64,000 nucleotides of DNA, from assembly GCA_016223165.1 (NCBI GenBank), contig JACRPO010000012.1, positions 1 through 64,000 of the forward strand. The letters run 5' to 3'. A program made the translations under genes and the position numbers. Shown one piece after another: positions 44,407 through 53,831 of this stretch. The notes beneath the pieces are model-generated. The model did not search any database. It had not been told where the DNA came from and was given only the letters and a program-made list of their open reading frames with translations. This DNA is from Burkholderiales bacterium (GTDB taxonomy: Bacteria; Pseudomonadota; Gammaproteobacteria; Burkholderiales; Burkholderiaceae_C). Within the stretch, counting starts at the first letter, position 1. Each line of letters opens with the position of its first letter.

Positions 44407-45783
44407 TCAGGCCGGGGCAGCGAAGTGGCGCCGCGTCGCGAAGACCTCGTCACCCAGGCGAGTCCCGCCCAGGCGCAGGCAACGCTTGAGCGCGAGGTCG
44501 AAGAGCAGCGGGTTGTGCTCGCGCAGATCGGCCAGCGGCGCCTCGTCGGCCTCGGCCAGCAGGCCGGCCGCGCGCAGCCTGGGCAGGCTCGTCAGCCACT
44601 TGAGCCCCGGCAGCGGGTAGTCTGAGCCGTGCAGCAGCCGGCCCTGCCAGCCGCCCTGGCAGCGCTCGAGCAGGCCGCGCCACACGGCAGGATCGCGGTT
44701 GCGCTGGAAGACGGCCGAGATATCGCCGAAGAGCCGCCCTTCGAAGGCGCGCTCGTCCATCAGGCGCGCGAAGAGGTCGAAGGCGGGCACCTCGGGCGCC
44801 GAGCGCCGGTCGAGATCGGCCGCATGGCCGAGCGAGGCGCAATGGGCCACGATCACGCGCGCGCCACGTTCGAGCAGCGCGCGCACGTGCAGCGGGTTGA
44901 CGAGATCGTCGCGCCGCGCGCCCGGCACCGCCTTCTCCTCGCCGCAATGCACGATGAGCGGCAGGCCGAGCGCCGCGGCCGCCTCGGCGAAGGCGAGGCT
45001 GCGCAACTCGCGCGGGTCGATGTTCATCGAGCTCGGCAGCCACTTGACGGCCACCGCGCCTTCGCGCCGCGCGCGTTGCAGTGCCACATTGGCATCGGGC
45101 CGGTACGGATGGATCGAAGCCACCCAGCCGAAACGCTGCGGCAGCGCTGCCGCCACCGCCGCGGCATGGCGGTCGGGCACGTGCACGGTGGTGTGCTCGC
45201 GCTGCGCGGCGCCCGCCGCGTCGTGCGCCTGCTCGAAGGCGAAGAGCAGCCAGCGCGCACCGGCCGGAAAGCCATCGGCCAACTCGCGCAGCCGCCGCAC
45301 GTAGGCCTCGTCCAGCGAGGCGCCGTCGGGGTCGACGCAGGCGGCGTTCAGGATGACGCGGCGGCGCACGCGCTCGATCACGTCGAAGCCGCTCGTCAGG
45401 CTCGGGTGCAGGTAGCAACCCGAGCCGCTGTCGCCGCTGCCGAGCAGGTGGCAGTGCACGTCCCAGAGCTGATCCGCGGCCAGGCCCTGCCAGATGCGTT
45501 GCTGCAACTCTGCCGCCGCGGGCGGCAGCGCCGGGCGGCACTCGCTGGCCCAGGGCGCGGCGGCACGGGCGGTGCCGGGCACGCCGGCCAGGCTCGTGAA
45601 GAGGCCAGCGGCGGCGGCGCCGCAGCAGCCCAGGAAGGCGCGGCGCGAGGCGGCGTGCTCACTGGAGCACCGGGCTGCGCGCTCCAGTGTTCGCCCTTGG
45701 AGTGACGCGGCAGGCTCATGGCTTCGTGGCCCCGCAGCGCGTGCATGCGGCGTGGCTCCTTGCTTGTGGTTCATCGATTTCAT
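44407..45783 (-). CDS. Tat-exported amidohydrolase family protein
   Basis: 458 residues. A twin-arginine signal (ASRRAFLGCCGAAAAGLF) lies after a 45-residue N-terminal extension. The hydrolase part has the metal motif DVHCHL, VKWLPSSMNIDP with a Lys after the strand, IVHCGEE, IVAHCASLGH and LHGSDYPLPG, which together supply the metal and catalytic residues of amidohydrolase_2-type decarboxylases/hydrolases. The substrate is unknown. The long N-terminus leaves the start unsure (ATG 45783 or 45774). Divergent from the HTH regulator. Confidence 0.82.
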   Translation of the reverse strand: MKSMNHKQGATPHARAAGPRSHEPAASLQGRTLERAARCSSEHAASRRAFLGCCGAAAAGLFTSLAGVPGTARAAAPWASECRPALPPAAAELQQRIWQGLAADQLWDVHCHLLGSGDSGSGCYLHPSLTSGFDVIERVRRRVILNAACVDPDGASLDEAYVRRLRELADGFPAGARWLLFAFEQAHDAAGAAQREHTTVHVPDRHAAAVAAALPQRFGWVASIHPYRPDANVALQRARREGAVAVKWLPSSMNIDPRELRSLAFAEAAAALGLPLIVHCGEEKAVPGARRDDLVNPLHVRALLERGARVIVAHCASLGHAADLDRRSAPEVPAFDLFARLMDERAFEGRLFGDISAVFQRNRDPAVWRGLLERCQGGWQGRLLHGSDYPLPGLKWLTSLPRLRAAGLLAEADEAPLADLREHNPLLFDLALKRCLRLGGTRLGDEVFATRRHFAAPA

Positions 45784-45956
45784 CGACAGGGCGCCGCCTC
45801 ACGGTGCATGAAGTGCGGCAAGTTCACGACGGGGCGCGATGCTGCGCGCTCGCGCCGGCGCGCGCCAGCGTCGCAGCCGGGGTGGCTGCTAGAGTGCCCC
45901 GGCCGTATCGCCGGCCGATACCGACTACCGATACCGAGCGCCGCCGCCCACACCGC

Positions 45957-46778
45957 ATGTCCACCACCCGCGACCTCATCGATGCGCTCAAGGCCGAACT
46001 GAAGACGGCCGGCGTCACCTACGCCGACCTGGCCGCGCATCTCGGCATGGCCGAGAGCAGCATCAAGCGCATGTTCTCGCAGGCCGACATGCCGCTCACG
46101 CGCATCGACGAGGTGCTGCGCGTGCTGCGCATGGACTTCGCCGAGCTCGCCCGGCGCATCGCCGACACGCCGCCACTCAGGCGCGAGCTCACCGACGAGC
46201 AGGAGCGCGCCGTCGTCGCCGACCGCAAGCTGCTGCTCGTGGCCATCTGCTGCATGAGCCAGTGGACCTTCGAGCAGATGCACGGCACCTACCGCTTCGC
46301 CGAGCCTGAGCTCGTGGGGCACCTGCTGCGCCTGGACAAGCTCGGCGTCATTGAACTGCGGCCGCTGAACCGCTACCGCCTGCTCGTCGACAAGACCTTC
46401 CGCTGGCGCCCCGACGGCCCGCTGATGCGCTACTTCCGCGAGCACGTGATGGCCGACTACTACAGCGGCGGCTTCGACGGCGACGGCGAGATGATGATGC
46501 TGGTGCACGGCCAGATCGGGCAGAGCCTGGCCAATGCCTTCAACGAACGCCTGGCGCGGCTGGCGCAGGATTTCGCCCGCCAGCACCTGGCCGACCAGAA
46601 GCTGCCGGCTGCGCACAAGCGGCCGTACACGCTGGTGCTGGGCATGCGCTCCTGGCTCTTCGCGGCCTTCCGCGACCTGAAGCGCGAAACCGATCCGCCG
46701 GCAGAAGACCCCCTGCACTCGCTTTCCTCCGAGGCCGCGAAGGCGAACCTCGCAGGCCCCCGCGGCGCCGGCCGCTGA
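45957..46778 (+). CDS. HTH (XRE-like) transcriptional regulator
   Basis: 273-residue regulator. The first 70 residues hold a lambda-repressor-like helix-turn-helix (VTYADLAAHLGMAESSIKRM then ADMPLTRIDEVLRVL). The rest, about 190 residues, is a conserved but unnamed domain (ICCMSQWTFEQMHGTYRF, HLLRLDKLGVIELRPLNRYR, LVHGQIGQSLANAFNERLA). A divergent amidohydrolase gene lies 173 bp away and could be a target; this is inference. Confidence 0.83.
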   Translation: MSTTRDLIDALKAELKTAGVTYADLAAHLGMAESSIKRMFSQADMPLTRIDEVLRVLRMDFAELARRIADTPPLRRELTDEQERAVVADRKLLLVAICCMSQWTFEQMHGTYRFAEPELVGHLLRLDKLGVIELRPLNRYRLLVDKTFRWRPDGPLMRYFREHVMADYYSGGFDGDGEMMMLVHGQIGQSLANAFNERLARLAQDFARQHLADQKLPAAHKRPYTLVLGMRSWLFAAFRDLKRETDPPAEDPLHSLSSEAAKANLAGPRGAGR

Positions 46779-46811
46779 CCGGCATCGCTCGATCTGCCGC
46801 GGCCAGCGGTC

Positions 46812-47768
46812 TCACTCGCCGCGCAGCAGGCGCCGCAGCACCGCGCCGGAGAGCGCCACCGCGCTCAGCGCCTCGTCGATGACGCGGCTCATCGTGATGA
46901 AGCCGTGCACCTGGCGCTCGAAGCAGACGTACTGCACGCGGTTGCCCGCCGCCGAGAGCGCATCGGCGTACTGGCGGCCCTCGTCGCGCAGCGGGTCGAA
47001 GCCGGCCGTGAGCACGAGCGCCGGCGGCAGGCCGGCGAGCTTGCCCGCCAGCAGCGGCGAGACGCGCCAGTCGGTCCACGAGGCCACCTCGGGCGTGTAG
47101 TGGCCGCGGTAGTAGGCGATGCTGTCGGCGGTGAGCAGGTAGCCCTGCGCGTTGGCCTGGTGCGAGGGCGCCAGCGCGCGCATGTCGGTGGCCGGGTAGA
47201 TGAGCAGTTGCGCCGCCAGCGGCGCGCCCGCGCCAGGGCCGGCATCGCGCTCGGCCAGCGCCACCACGGCGGCGAGGTTGCCGCCGGCACTGTCGCCGCC
47301 CACCGCGATGCGGCGCGCATCGATGCCGAGCGCCCCCGCTTCGGCGCGCGCCCAGCGCGTGGCGGCGAGGCAATCGTCCAGCGCGGCCGGGAAGCGGTGC
47401 TCGGGGGCAAGGCGGTAGTCCACCGAGAGCACGGCGCAAGCGCCGGCGAGCGCGAGCTGGCGGCAGAGCACGTCGTGCGTGTCGACGTCGCCGATGGTCC
47501 AGCCGCCGCCGTGAAAGTAGACGAGCAGCGGCCAGGCGCCGCCGCCCGCGTCGGCCGGCCCCGGCCGGTACAAGCGCATCGGCAGCGCGCCGCCCGGCCC
47601 CGCCATCGTCAGCTCGCGCACCTCGGGCAGCACCGGCGGCTCGGGCTGCGTGAAGGCGCGCCGCTCGCGGTACAGGCGCCGCGCCTCGGCCGGCGTCAGC
47701 GTGTGCACGGGCGGCACGCGCTTTTCGATCATCAGGTCGATCAGGGCGCGGGCTTGCGGGTCGAGCAT
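46812..47768 (-). CDS. Hormone-sensitive-lipase family esterase
   Basis: 318-residue alpha/beta hydrolase of bacterial lipase family IV. It has HGGGW (oxyanion hole), GDSAGGN (nucleophile elbow), an Asp in TAGFDPLRDEG and a His in RQVHGFITM completing the triad. The N-terminal cap begins LDPQARALIDLMI. Converges with the HTH gene. Probably acts on short acyl esters; the natural substrate is unknown. Confidence 0.92.
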   Translation of the reverse strand: MLDPQARALIDLMIEKRVPPVHTLTPAEARRLYRERRAFTQPEPPVLPEVRELTMAGPGGALPMRLYRPGPADAGGGAWPLLVYFHGGGWTIGDVDTHDVLCRQLALAGACAVLSVDYRLAPEHRFPAALDDCLAATRWARAEAGALGIDARRIAVGGDSAGGNLAAVVALAERDAGPGAGAPLAAQLLIYPATDMRALAPSHQANAQGYLLTADSIAYYRGHYTPEVASWTDWRVSPLLAGKLAGLPPALVLTAGFDPLRDEGRQYADALSAAGNRVQYVCFERQVHGFITMSRVIDEALSAVALSGAVLRRLLRGE

Positions 47769-47883
47769 GGCGGGGGTCCAGCGGGCTGCGGAGGCCGCAG
47801 TCTACGTGGCGGGGCGGGCATCGGCGTGCGGGACTTCGGCGTCCGGCCGCGGGCAGGCCGCCGCCGGGCTGATACTTGCTTTT

Positions 47884-47897
47884 GGCAACCTTTTGCC
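47884..47897. promoter_or_regulatory. Short palindrome before the MarR-GNAT gene
   Basis: GGCAA-CCTT-TTGCC, two 5-bp arms, 14 bases upstream of the MarR-GNAT start. MarR-type proteins often bind short palindromes at their own promoter, so it is a candidate operator. The arms are short and a chance occurrence is possible. Confidence 0.3.
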
Positions 47898-47911
47898 GGA
47901 TGCTCGTGGTC

Positions 47912-49033
47912 ATGCAACGAACGCCACCGACGCCACGCGGGGCTCGCGCGAACCCGGCCCTGGCCCAACGCGCGCAGTCGCTGCGCGCCTTCAACCGCCT
48001 CTACACGCGCCGCATCGGCGTCATCGGCGAACGCGTGCTCGACTCGCCCTACTCCCTGGCCGAGACACGCGTGCTGTGGGAGCTCGCGCATGCCGCGGAT
48101 GCCCCGGATGCCCCGTCGGCGCCGGCGCGGGCCGCCCCGCGCGGCACCGCCGGCACCGCCGGCGCGGGCGTCACCGCCAGCACGCTCGCGCAGACCCTCG
48201 GCCTCGACGCGGGCTACCTCAGCCGCCTGCTCGCCAGCCTGCGCCGTCGCGGCCTCGTGCTCGCCAGTGCCGACCGCGAAGACCGGCGGCGCCAGCACCT
48301 GCGCCTGAGCGCCGCCGGCCGGCGTGCCTTCGCCCCGCTCGAGCGCCGCTCGCAGCAGCAGATGTCGGCCCTGCTCGCACCGCTGAGCGAAGCGCAACAA
48401 CGCGAGCTGCTGGCGGCCACCGAACGCGTCGGCGCCCTGCTTGCCGACACCGGCCCGGCGCAGTCACGGAAGGCACCCGCGGCCGCGGCCGCAGCCGAGG
48501 CCCGCGACGCGCCCGCCGCGCCGCTGCGGCTGCGCCCGCCCGTGCCGGGCGACATGGGCTGGGTCGTGAGCCGCCACGGCGCGATCTATGCACAGGAGTA
48601 CGGCTGGGACTGGCGCTTCGAGGCGCTGGTGGCGCGTATCGCGGCCGACTTCATCGATCGCTTCGAGCCGAAGCGCGAGGCCTGCTGGATCGCCGAGCGC
48701 GGCACGGCCGGCGCGGCTGAGCGGCTGGGCTGCGTCTTCCTCGTACAGGCACGCGACGAGACCACGGGCGCCGTGGAGCCCGGCACGGCGCAGCTGCGCA
48801 TGCTGCTCGTCGAAGCCGCCACGCGCGGGCAGGGGCTCGGCAAGCGCCTCGTCGACGAGTGCGAGCGCTTCGCGCGCGCACACGGCTACCGGCGCATCCG
48901 CCTGTGGACCAACAGCGTGCTGCTGGCCGCGCGCGGCATCTACGAGGCCGCGGGCTACCGGCTGGTGGCCAAGGAGAAGCACCGCAGCTTTGGCAAGCAG
49001 CTCGTCGGCGAGACCTGGGAGCTGGAGCTGTAG
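47912..49033 (+). CDS. MarR-type regulator fused to a GNAT acetyltransferase
   Basis: 373 residues. The first 180 or so are a MarR winged helix (SLRAFNRLYTRRIGVIGERV, LAQTLGLDAGYLSRLLASL, DREDRRRQHLRLS) interrupted by an Ala/Pro/Gly run of about 30 residues. The last 170 are a GNAT domain (YAQEYGWDWRFEALVARIAA, MLLVEAATRGQGLGKRLVDE with the acetyl-CoA loop, LWTNSVLLAARGIYEAAGYR). MarR-GNAT fusions are known. ATG 47912 was chosen; 47900 is an alternative. The ABC export operon follows 88 bp downstream, a possible target. Confidence 0.88.
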   Translation: MQRTPPTPRGARANPALAQRAQSLRAFNRLYTRRIGVIGERVLDSPYSLAETRVLWELAHAADAPDAPSAPARAAPRGTAGTAGAGVTASTLAQTLGLDAGYLSRLLASLRRRGLVLASADREDRRRQHLRLSAAGRRAFAPLERRSQQQMSALLAPLSEAQQRELLAATERVGALLADTGPAQSRKAPAAAAAAEARDAPAAPLRLRPPVPGDMGWVVSRHGAIYAQEYGWDWRFEALVARIAADFIDRFEPKREACWIAERGTAGAAERLGCVFLVQARDETTGAVEPGTAQLRMLLVEAATRGQGLGKRLVDECERFARAHGYRRIRLWTNSVLLAARGIYEAAGYRLVAKEKHRSFGKQLVGETWELEL

Positions 49034-49121
49034 TCGGCACGAGCATGGCGCCGGATGTGCCGCAAGGCCCTCGTGTCACGGGCCTGGGATAGCATCCCGC
49101 CGCCCCACGTGCCGGGCGCCC

Positions 49122-50435
49122 TTGCCGGAGATCCCGACCATCGACTCGAAGCTTCTGAGCGAACTGCACATCGACGGCGCCCAGCGCGAAGGTCGCGAAG
49201 TCGCTCCCGCGCGCGGCCGCTGGATCGCCCTCGGCGCGGTCGTCGTCGCGGCAGCGGGCATGGCGCTCGGCACCTGGTGGTGGCTCGGCACGCGGCCGCT
49301 GGCGGTGCGCACGGCCACGGCCACCGCGGCGTCGGCGAGCAGCGGCAGCACTGCCGCCGTGCTGCAGGCAACCGGCTATGTCACCGCGCGCCGCCAGGCC
49401 ACGGTCTCGACGCAGATCACCGGCACGCTGACGCAGGTGCTCATCGAGGCCGGCGACCGCGTGCGCAAGGGCCAGGTCATCGCCCGCCTCGAGGACAGCG
49501 CGCTGCGCGCCAGCCTGAACGTCGCCCAGGCCAACCTGCAGACGGCGCAGGCGCAGGTGGCGCAGGCACAGGCGCAACTCGCGCAGTCGGAGGCCGACGC
49601 GCGACGGCAGGCCGAGCTGGCCGCCGCCGGCATGCTCTCGCCGCAGGCCGCGGAGCAGGCACGAACCGCCGTTGCCACCGTGGGCGCGCAGCTCGAGGCG
49701 CGCCGGCGCGAGGTCGACGCGATGCGCTCGCTGCTCGCGCAGGCGCAGGTGAACTTCGACTACACGATCGTGCGCGCGCCCTTCGCCGGCGTCGTCACCG
49801 TGAAGGCGGCCCAGGTGGGCGAGATCGTCTCGCCCTTCTCCGCCGGCGGCGGCTTCACGCGCACCGGCGTGGGCACGATCGTCGACATGGACTCGCTGGA
49901 GGTCGACGTCGACGTCAACGAGGCCTTCATCGGCCAGGTGCGGCCGCAGATGCCGGCCGAGTCGGTGCTCGACGCCTACCCGGACTGGAAGGTGCCCTCG
50001 CGCGTGATCGCGATCGTGCCCACCGCCGACCGCGGCAAGGCCACGGTGCGCGTGCGCGTGGCCCTGGACACCAAGGATGCTCGGCTCGTGCCGGACATGG
50101 GCGTCCGGGTCTCGTTCTTCGCCTCGAGCCCCGCGGCAGCGGCTTCTTCCGCATCGGCGGCGTCTTCGCCATCGGCGGCTGCGGCTGCACCGGTGGCCCT
50201 GCCGGGCGTGGTCGTGCCGGCGCAGGCGCTGGCCACGCGCGACGGCCGCACGGTGGTGTTCGTCGTCGCCGACGGGCGTGCACGCCAACGCGAGCTGAAG
50301 GCGGTGGCCGACGCCGGCGCGGCGTTCAAGCGCGTGCCCGAGGGCTTGCGGGCCGGAGAACGCGTGGTGCTGTCGCCGCCGGCCGAGCTGCGCGATGGCG
50401 CCGCGGTCTCGCTTGTCGAAAACGATGCGCGCTGA
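49122..50435 (+). CDS. Membrane fusion (HlyD/MacA-type) subunit of an ABC exporter
   Basis: 437-residue periplasmic adaptor. A short cytoplasmic arm precedes one membrane segment (WIALGAVVVAAAGMALGTWWW). Then come the lipoyl/barrel halves (VSTQITGTLTQVLIEAGDRVRKG, FDYTIVRAPFAGVVTVKAAQVG) around a Gln/Ala coiled-coil hairpin. There is no ATG in frame near the start; TTG 49122 (LPEIPTIDSKLL) is the best candidate. First gene of a four-gene unit with an ATPase and two FtsX-like permeases. No outer-membrane factor lies nearby. Confidence 0.85.
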   Translation: MPEIPTIDSKLLSELHIDGAQREGREVAPARGRWIALGAVVVAAAGMALGTWWWLGTRPLAVRTATATAASASSGSTAAVLQATGYVTARRQATVSTQITGTLTQVLIEAGDRVRKGQVIARLEDSALRASLNVAQANLQTAQAQVAQAQAQLAQSEADARRQAELAAAGMLSPQAAEQARTAVATVGAQLEARRREVDAMRSLLAQAQVNFDYTIVRAPFAGVVTVKAAQVGEIVSPFSAGGGFTRTGVGTIVDMDSLEVDVDVNEAFIGQVRPQMPAESVLDAYPDWKVPSRVIAIVPTADRGKATVRVRVALDTKDARLVPDMGVRVSFFASSPAAAASSASAASSPSAAAAAPVALPGVVVPAQALATRDGRTVVFVVADGRARQRELKAVADAGAAFKRVPEGLRAGERVVLSPPAELRDGAAVSLVENDAR

Positions 50436-50537
50436 ACGTCGTGGGAAGGGTGGCCCGCGTGCCGGCAGCACCGGCGGGCACCGCCGCGGCACCAACGAAC
50501 AACATCATCGCAAGAGTGGATGAGGAGTGACGGACAC

Positions 50538-51233
50538 ATGGCCAGGCTGATCGAGTTGCGCGACCTCTCGAAGGTCTACGTGCGCGGCAAGGAGAGGGTC
50601 GAGGTGCTGCACCACATCGACCTCGACGTCGAGGCGGGCGACTTCGTCGCGCTGATGGGTCCATCGGGCTCGGGCAAGACGACGCTGCTGAACCTGATCG
50701 GCGGCCTCGATGCCGCCTCGGGCGGCAGCATCACGGTCGGCGGCGAGCGCATCGACCAGCTCGGCAGCGCGGCGCTCGCCCGCTGGCGCGCCGCCAGGGT
50801 CGGCTTCGTGTTCCAGTTCTACAACCTGATGCCGATGCTCTCGGCGCAGCGCAACGTCGAGCTGCCGCTGCTGCTGACCAGGCTCTCCGGCGCCGAGCGG
50901 CGCAAGCGCGCGGCGATCGCGCTCGAGCTCGTCGGCCTCGCCGACCGCGCCGCGCACAAGCCGGCCGAGCTCTCGGGCGGCCAGCAGCAGCGGGTGTCGA
51001 TCGCGCGCGCCATCGTCTCCGACCCGACGCTGCTGGTCTGCGACGAGCCCACAGGCGACCTCGACCGCCAGTCGGCCGAGGACGTGCTCGCCCTGCTGCG
51101 CGCGCTCAACCGCGACCACGGCAAGACGATCGTGATGGTCACGCACGACCCGAAGGCCGCCGAACGCGCCAACCACATCCTGCACCTGGACAAAGGCAGC
51201 CTGGTGGGGCAAGGCGCCGTCGCCACCGCGTGA
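50538..51233 (+). CDS. ABC exporter ATPase (MacB/LolD-type)
   Basis: 231-residue ATPase. Walker A GPSGSGKT (41-48), Q-loop FVFQFYNLMP, signature LSGGQQQR, Walker B LLVCDEPTGDLD and the switch VTHDP are intact. The sequence style (GDLDRQSAEDVL) is that of MacB/LolD-type enzymes that drive FtsX-fold permeases. ATG 50538; GAGGAG precedes it at long spacing. It lies between the adaptor gene and the first permease. Confidence 0.93.
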   Translation: MARLIELRDLSKVYVRGKERVEVLHHIDLDVEAGDFVALMGPSGSGKTTLLNLIGGLDAASGGSITVGGERIDQLGSAALARWRAARVGFVFQFYNLMPMLSAQRNVELPLLLTRLSGAERRKRAAIALELVGLADRAAHKPAELSGGQQQRVSIARAIVSDPTLLVCDEPTGDLDRQSAEDVLALLRALNRDHGKTIVMVTHDPKAAERANHILHLDKGSLVGQGAVATA

Positions 51234-51270
51234 TGCCTCACCGACCCTGCCCCAACCCGCGGAGGTGGCG

Positions 51271-52437
51271 ATGAAGTACCTGCACCTGATCTGGGCCTCG
51301 CTGTTCCGGCGCAAGACGCGCACCGCGCTGACACTGGTCTCGGTGATCGCGGCCTTCGTGCTTTTCGGCCTGCTCGACGCCGTGCGCGTCGCGTTCACGC
51401 AGGCCGGGCAGAGCGCCAACGGCGCCGCGCGGCTGCAGACCGGCTCGAAGCTGTCGTTCATCCAGCCGCTGCCGCGCTCGCTGTACGACCAGATCGCCCG
51501 CGTCGACGGCGTCAAGACGGTGACCTTCGCCAACTGGTTCGGCGGTGCCTACCAGGACCCGCACAACCAGGTGTTCAGCTTCGCCGTGCCGCAGAACTAT
51601 CTCGATCTGTACCCGGAAGTGGCGGTCGGCGCCGCCGAGCGCAAGGCTTTCGACGAGACACGCACCGGCGCGCTCGTCGGCGAGGAGCTGGCGCGGCGCT
51701 TCGGCTGGAAGGTCGGCGACCGCGTGCCGCTGCAGTCGACGATCTTCCCCGACCGCAACGGCAGCAAGAACTGGCCCTTCGACATCGTCGGCATCCTGCG
51801 CTCCACCGACAAGAAGTCCGGCGGCTTCTTCGACCAGATGTTCCTGCTGCACTGGAAGTACTTCGACGAGACGACGCCGTACAACCAGGGCGCGGTCGGC
51901 TGGTACGTCACGCGCGTCACCGACGTCAACCAGGCCGACCGCGTCGCCAAGGCGATCGATGCGCTGTCGGCCAACTCCGACCACGAGACGCGCACGCAGA
52001 CCGAGCAGGCGGCCACGGCGTCGTGGATGAAGCAGCTCGCCGACATCGGGCTCATCGTCGGCTCGATCATGGGCGCGGTCTTCTTCACGCTGCTGCTGCT
52101 GGCCGGCAACACGATGATGCAGGCGGTGCGCGAGCGCACGGCCGAGATCGGCGTGCTGAAGACGGTCGGCTTCTCGGGCGCCAGCGTGCTCGCGATGGTG
52201 CTCGCCGAGTCGGTGCTGCTGCTGCTGCTGGGCGGCGTCGTCGGGCTCGCGCTCGCCGGGCTCATCATCCCCGTGGTCAGCGCCGGCAGCGGCGGCATGC
52301 TGGTCCTGCCGCCGGTGGGCGCCGGCAGCTGGGGGCTGGGCGTGGCGCTGATGCTGCTGATCGGCACGCTCGTCGGCGCCATCCCGGCCGTGCGCGCGAT
52401 GCGGCTGCGCATCGTCGACGCGCTCGCCGGCCGCTGA
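51271..52437 (+). CDS. ABC exporter permease 1 (FtsX/MacB-type)
   Basis: 388-residue permease with the four-helix FtsX/MacB plan: one N-terminal helix (TRTALTLVSVIAAFVLFGLL), a large periplasmic MacB_PCD-like domain (about residues 45-250) and three C-terminal helices (LIVGSIMGAVFFTLLLLAGN and following). RERTAEIGVLKTVGFSG is the coupling segment. ATG 51271 follows GGAGG. It pairs with the second permease. Confidence 0.92.
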   Translation: MKYLHLIWASLFRRKTRTALTLVSVIAAFVLFGLLDAVRVAFTQAGQSANGAARLQTGSKLSFIQPLPRSLYDQIARVDGVKTVTFANWFGGAYQDPHNQVFSFAVPQNYLDLYPEVAVGAAERKAFDETRTGALVGEELARRFGWKVGDRVPLQSTIFPDRNGSKNWPFDIVGILRSTDKKSGGFFDQMFLLHWKYFDETTPYNQGAVGWYVTRVTDVNQADRVAKAIDALSANSDHETRTQTEQAATASWMKQLADIGLIVGSIMGAVFFTLLLLAGNTMMQAVRERTAEIGVLKTVGFSGASVLAMVLAESVLLLLLGGVVGLALAGLIIPVVSAGSGGMLVLPPVGAGSWGLGVALMLLIGTLVGAIPAVRAMRLRIVDALAGR

Positions 52438-52467
52438 AATCACATTGACCAGATTGGAGGGCTCGCG

Positions 52468-53784
52468 GTGGCCTGGTTGCTGAACTTCGCACTCGTCGTG
52501 CTGCTCGTCGTCGTCATCGCGGCCTGGGTGATGCTGCCCTGGCCGGGCGCGCTGGCGGCGCTCGCGCTGCTTGCCGCCTGGCTCACGTTCACGCGTCGCG
52601 GCACGCAGGCGCGCTCGGTCGTTGCCGTCGGCCTGAGCACGCTGCGCCAGCGGCTGGGCGCGAGCGCGGTCATCGTGGTCGGCATCGCCGGCGTCGTCGG
52701 CGTGCTCGTCGCGCTGCTGTCGATGGCCGAGGGCTACGCCGAGACGCTGCGCCGCTCGGGCAGCGCCGATACGGCCGTCGTCATGCGCGGCGCCTCGGCC
52801 TCCGAGGTGATGTCGGTGCTCGGCCGCGACAGCGTCGTGCTGATCGGGCAGGCGCCGGGCGTCGCGAAGGACGCCCAGGGCCGCCCGCTCGCCTCCGACG
52901 AGATCGTCGTCGCCGCCAACCTGCCGGTGAAGGGCGGCGCCGCGGACGAGGAAGGCAGCGTGCAGCTGCGCGGCGTCGGCGAGCAGGCCTGGCCGCTGCG
53001 CCCGCAGGTGAAGATCACCGCCGGCCGGCGCTTCGCGCCCGGGCTGCGCGAGCTCATCGTCGGCCAGGGCGCGGCGCGCCAGTTCGAGGGCATGGTGCCG
53101 GGCCGCGACATTCGGCTCGGCGCGCAGGCCTGGACGGTGGTCGGCATCTTCTCGTCGGGCGACGCGATGGAGTCGGAGATCTGGGCCGACGTGGCCGTGG
53201 TCGCCGACACCTACCGCCGCGGCAGCAGCCGCAACGCGGTCAACGTGCGCCTGGCGGACCCCGCGGCCTTCGGGGCCTTCAAGGCGGCGCTGGAAGCGAA
53301 CCCGCAGCTGCAGGTGGAGGCGAGCACGACGCTCGACTACTTCGCCAAGCAGTCCGAGGGCGTGACCAAGGTGCTGCGGGCCATCGGCATCACCGTGGGC
53401 GCCATCATGGCCATCGGCGCCGCCTTCGGCGCGCTGAACACGATGTTCGCCGCCGTCGCCGCGCGTGCGCGCGAGATCGCCACGCTGCGCGCGATCGGCT
53501 TCACCGGCGTGCCGGTGATCGTCGCCGTGATGCTCGAGACGATGCTGCTGGCGCTGGCCGGCGGGGTGATCGGCGCGCTCATCGCCTGGGTGGTCTTCAA
53601 CGGCCTCGATGCCTCGACGATGGCCGCCGGCTCGGTGGGCAAGCTGAGCTTCGCACTGCACGTCTCGCCGGCGCTGCTGTGGACGGGCCTCAAGTGGGCG
53701 CTGGCGATCGGCTTCATCGGCGGCCTGTTTCCGGCGCTGCGCGCCGCGCGCATGCCGGTCGCCACGGCGCTGCGCGAGCTCTGA
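52468..53784 (+). CDS. ABC exporter permease 2 (FtsX/MacB-type)
   Basis: 438-residue permease. It carries an additional N-terminal hydrophobic hairpin (LLNFALVVLLVVVIAAWVML, ALAALALLAAWLTF) before the FtsX-like plan. The coupling segment is AREIATLRAIGFTGVP. The periplasmic domain spans about residues 90-300. GTG at 52468, after GGAGGG. Two different FtsX-fold permeases with one ATPase suggests a heterodimeric membrane unit, as in DevBCA-like exporters. The exported substrate is unknown. Confidence 0.91.
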   Translation: MAWLLNFALVVLLVVVIAAWVMLPWPGALAALALLAAWLTFTRRGTQARSVVAVGLSTLRQRLGASAVIVVGIAGVVGVLVALLSMAEGYAETLRRSGSADTAVVMRGASASEVMSVLGRDSVVLIGQAPGVAKDAQGRPLASDEIVVAANLPVKGGAADEEGSVQLRGVGEQAWPLRPQVKITAGRRFAPGLRELIVGQGAARQFEGMVPGRDIRLGAQAWTVVGIFSSGDAMESEIWADVAVVADTYRRGSSRNAVNVRLADPAAFGAFKAALEANPQLQVEASTTLDYFAKQSEGVTKVLRAIGITVGAIMAIGAAFGALNTMFAAVAARAREIATLRAIGFTGVPVIVAVMLETMLLALAGGVIGALIAWVVFNGLDASTMAAGSVGKLSFALHVSPALLWTGLKWALAIGFIGGLFPALRAARMPVATALREL

Positions 53785-53792
53785 GAAGCGCC

Positions 53793-53812
53793 GGCGCCGC
53801 CAAGGCGGCGCC
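53793..53812. terminator. Hairpin between convergent permease and DUF3501 genes
   Basis: Two perfect 9-base arms (GGCGCCGCC and GGCGGCGCC) around a 2-base spacer, 8 bases after the permease stop and 20 bases before the DUF3501 stop. There is no T-run, so termination would be weak or need Rho. The position between convergent genes fits a bidirectional barrier. Confidence 0.45.
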
Positions 53813-53831
53813 GCCGAACCTCACCCGAGAG

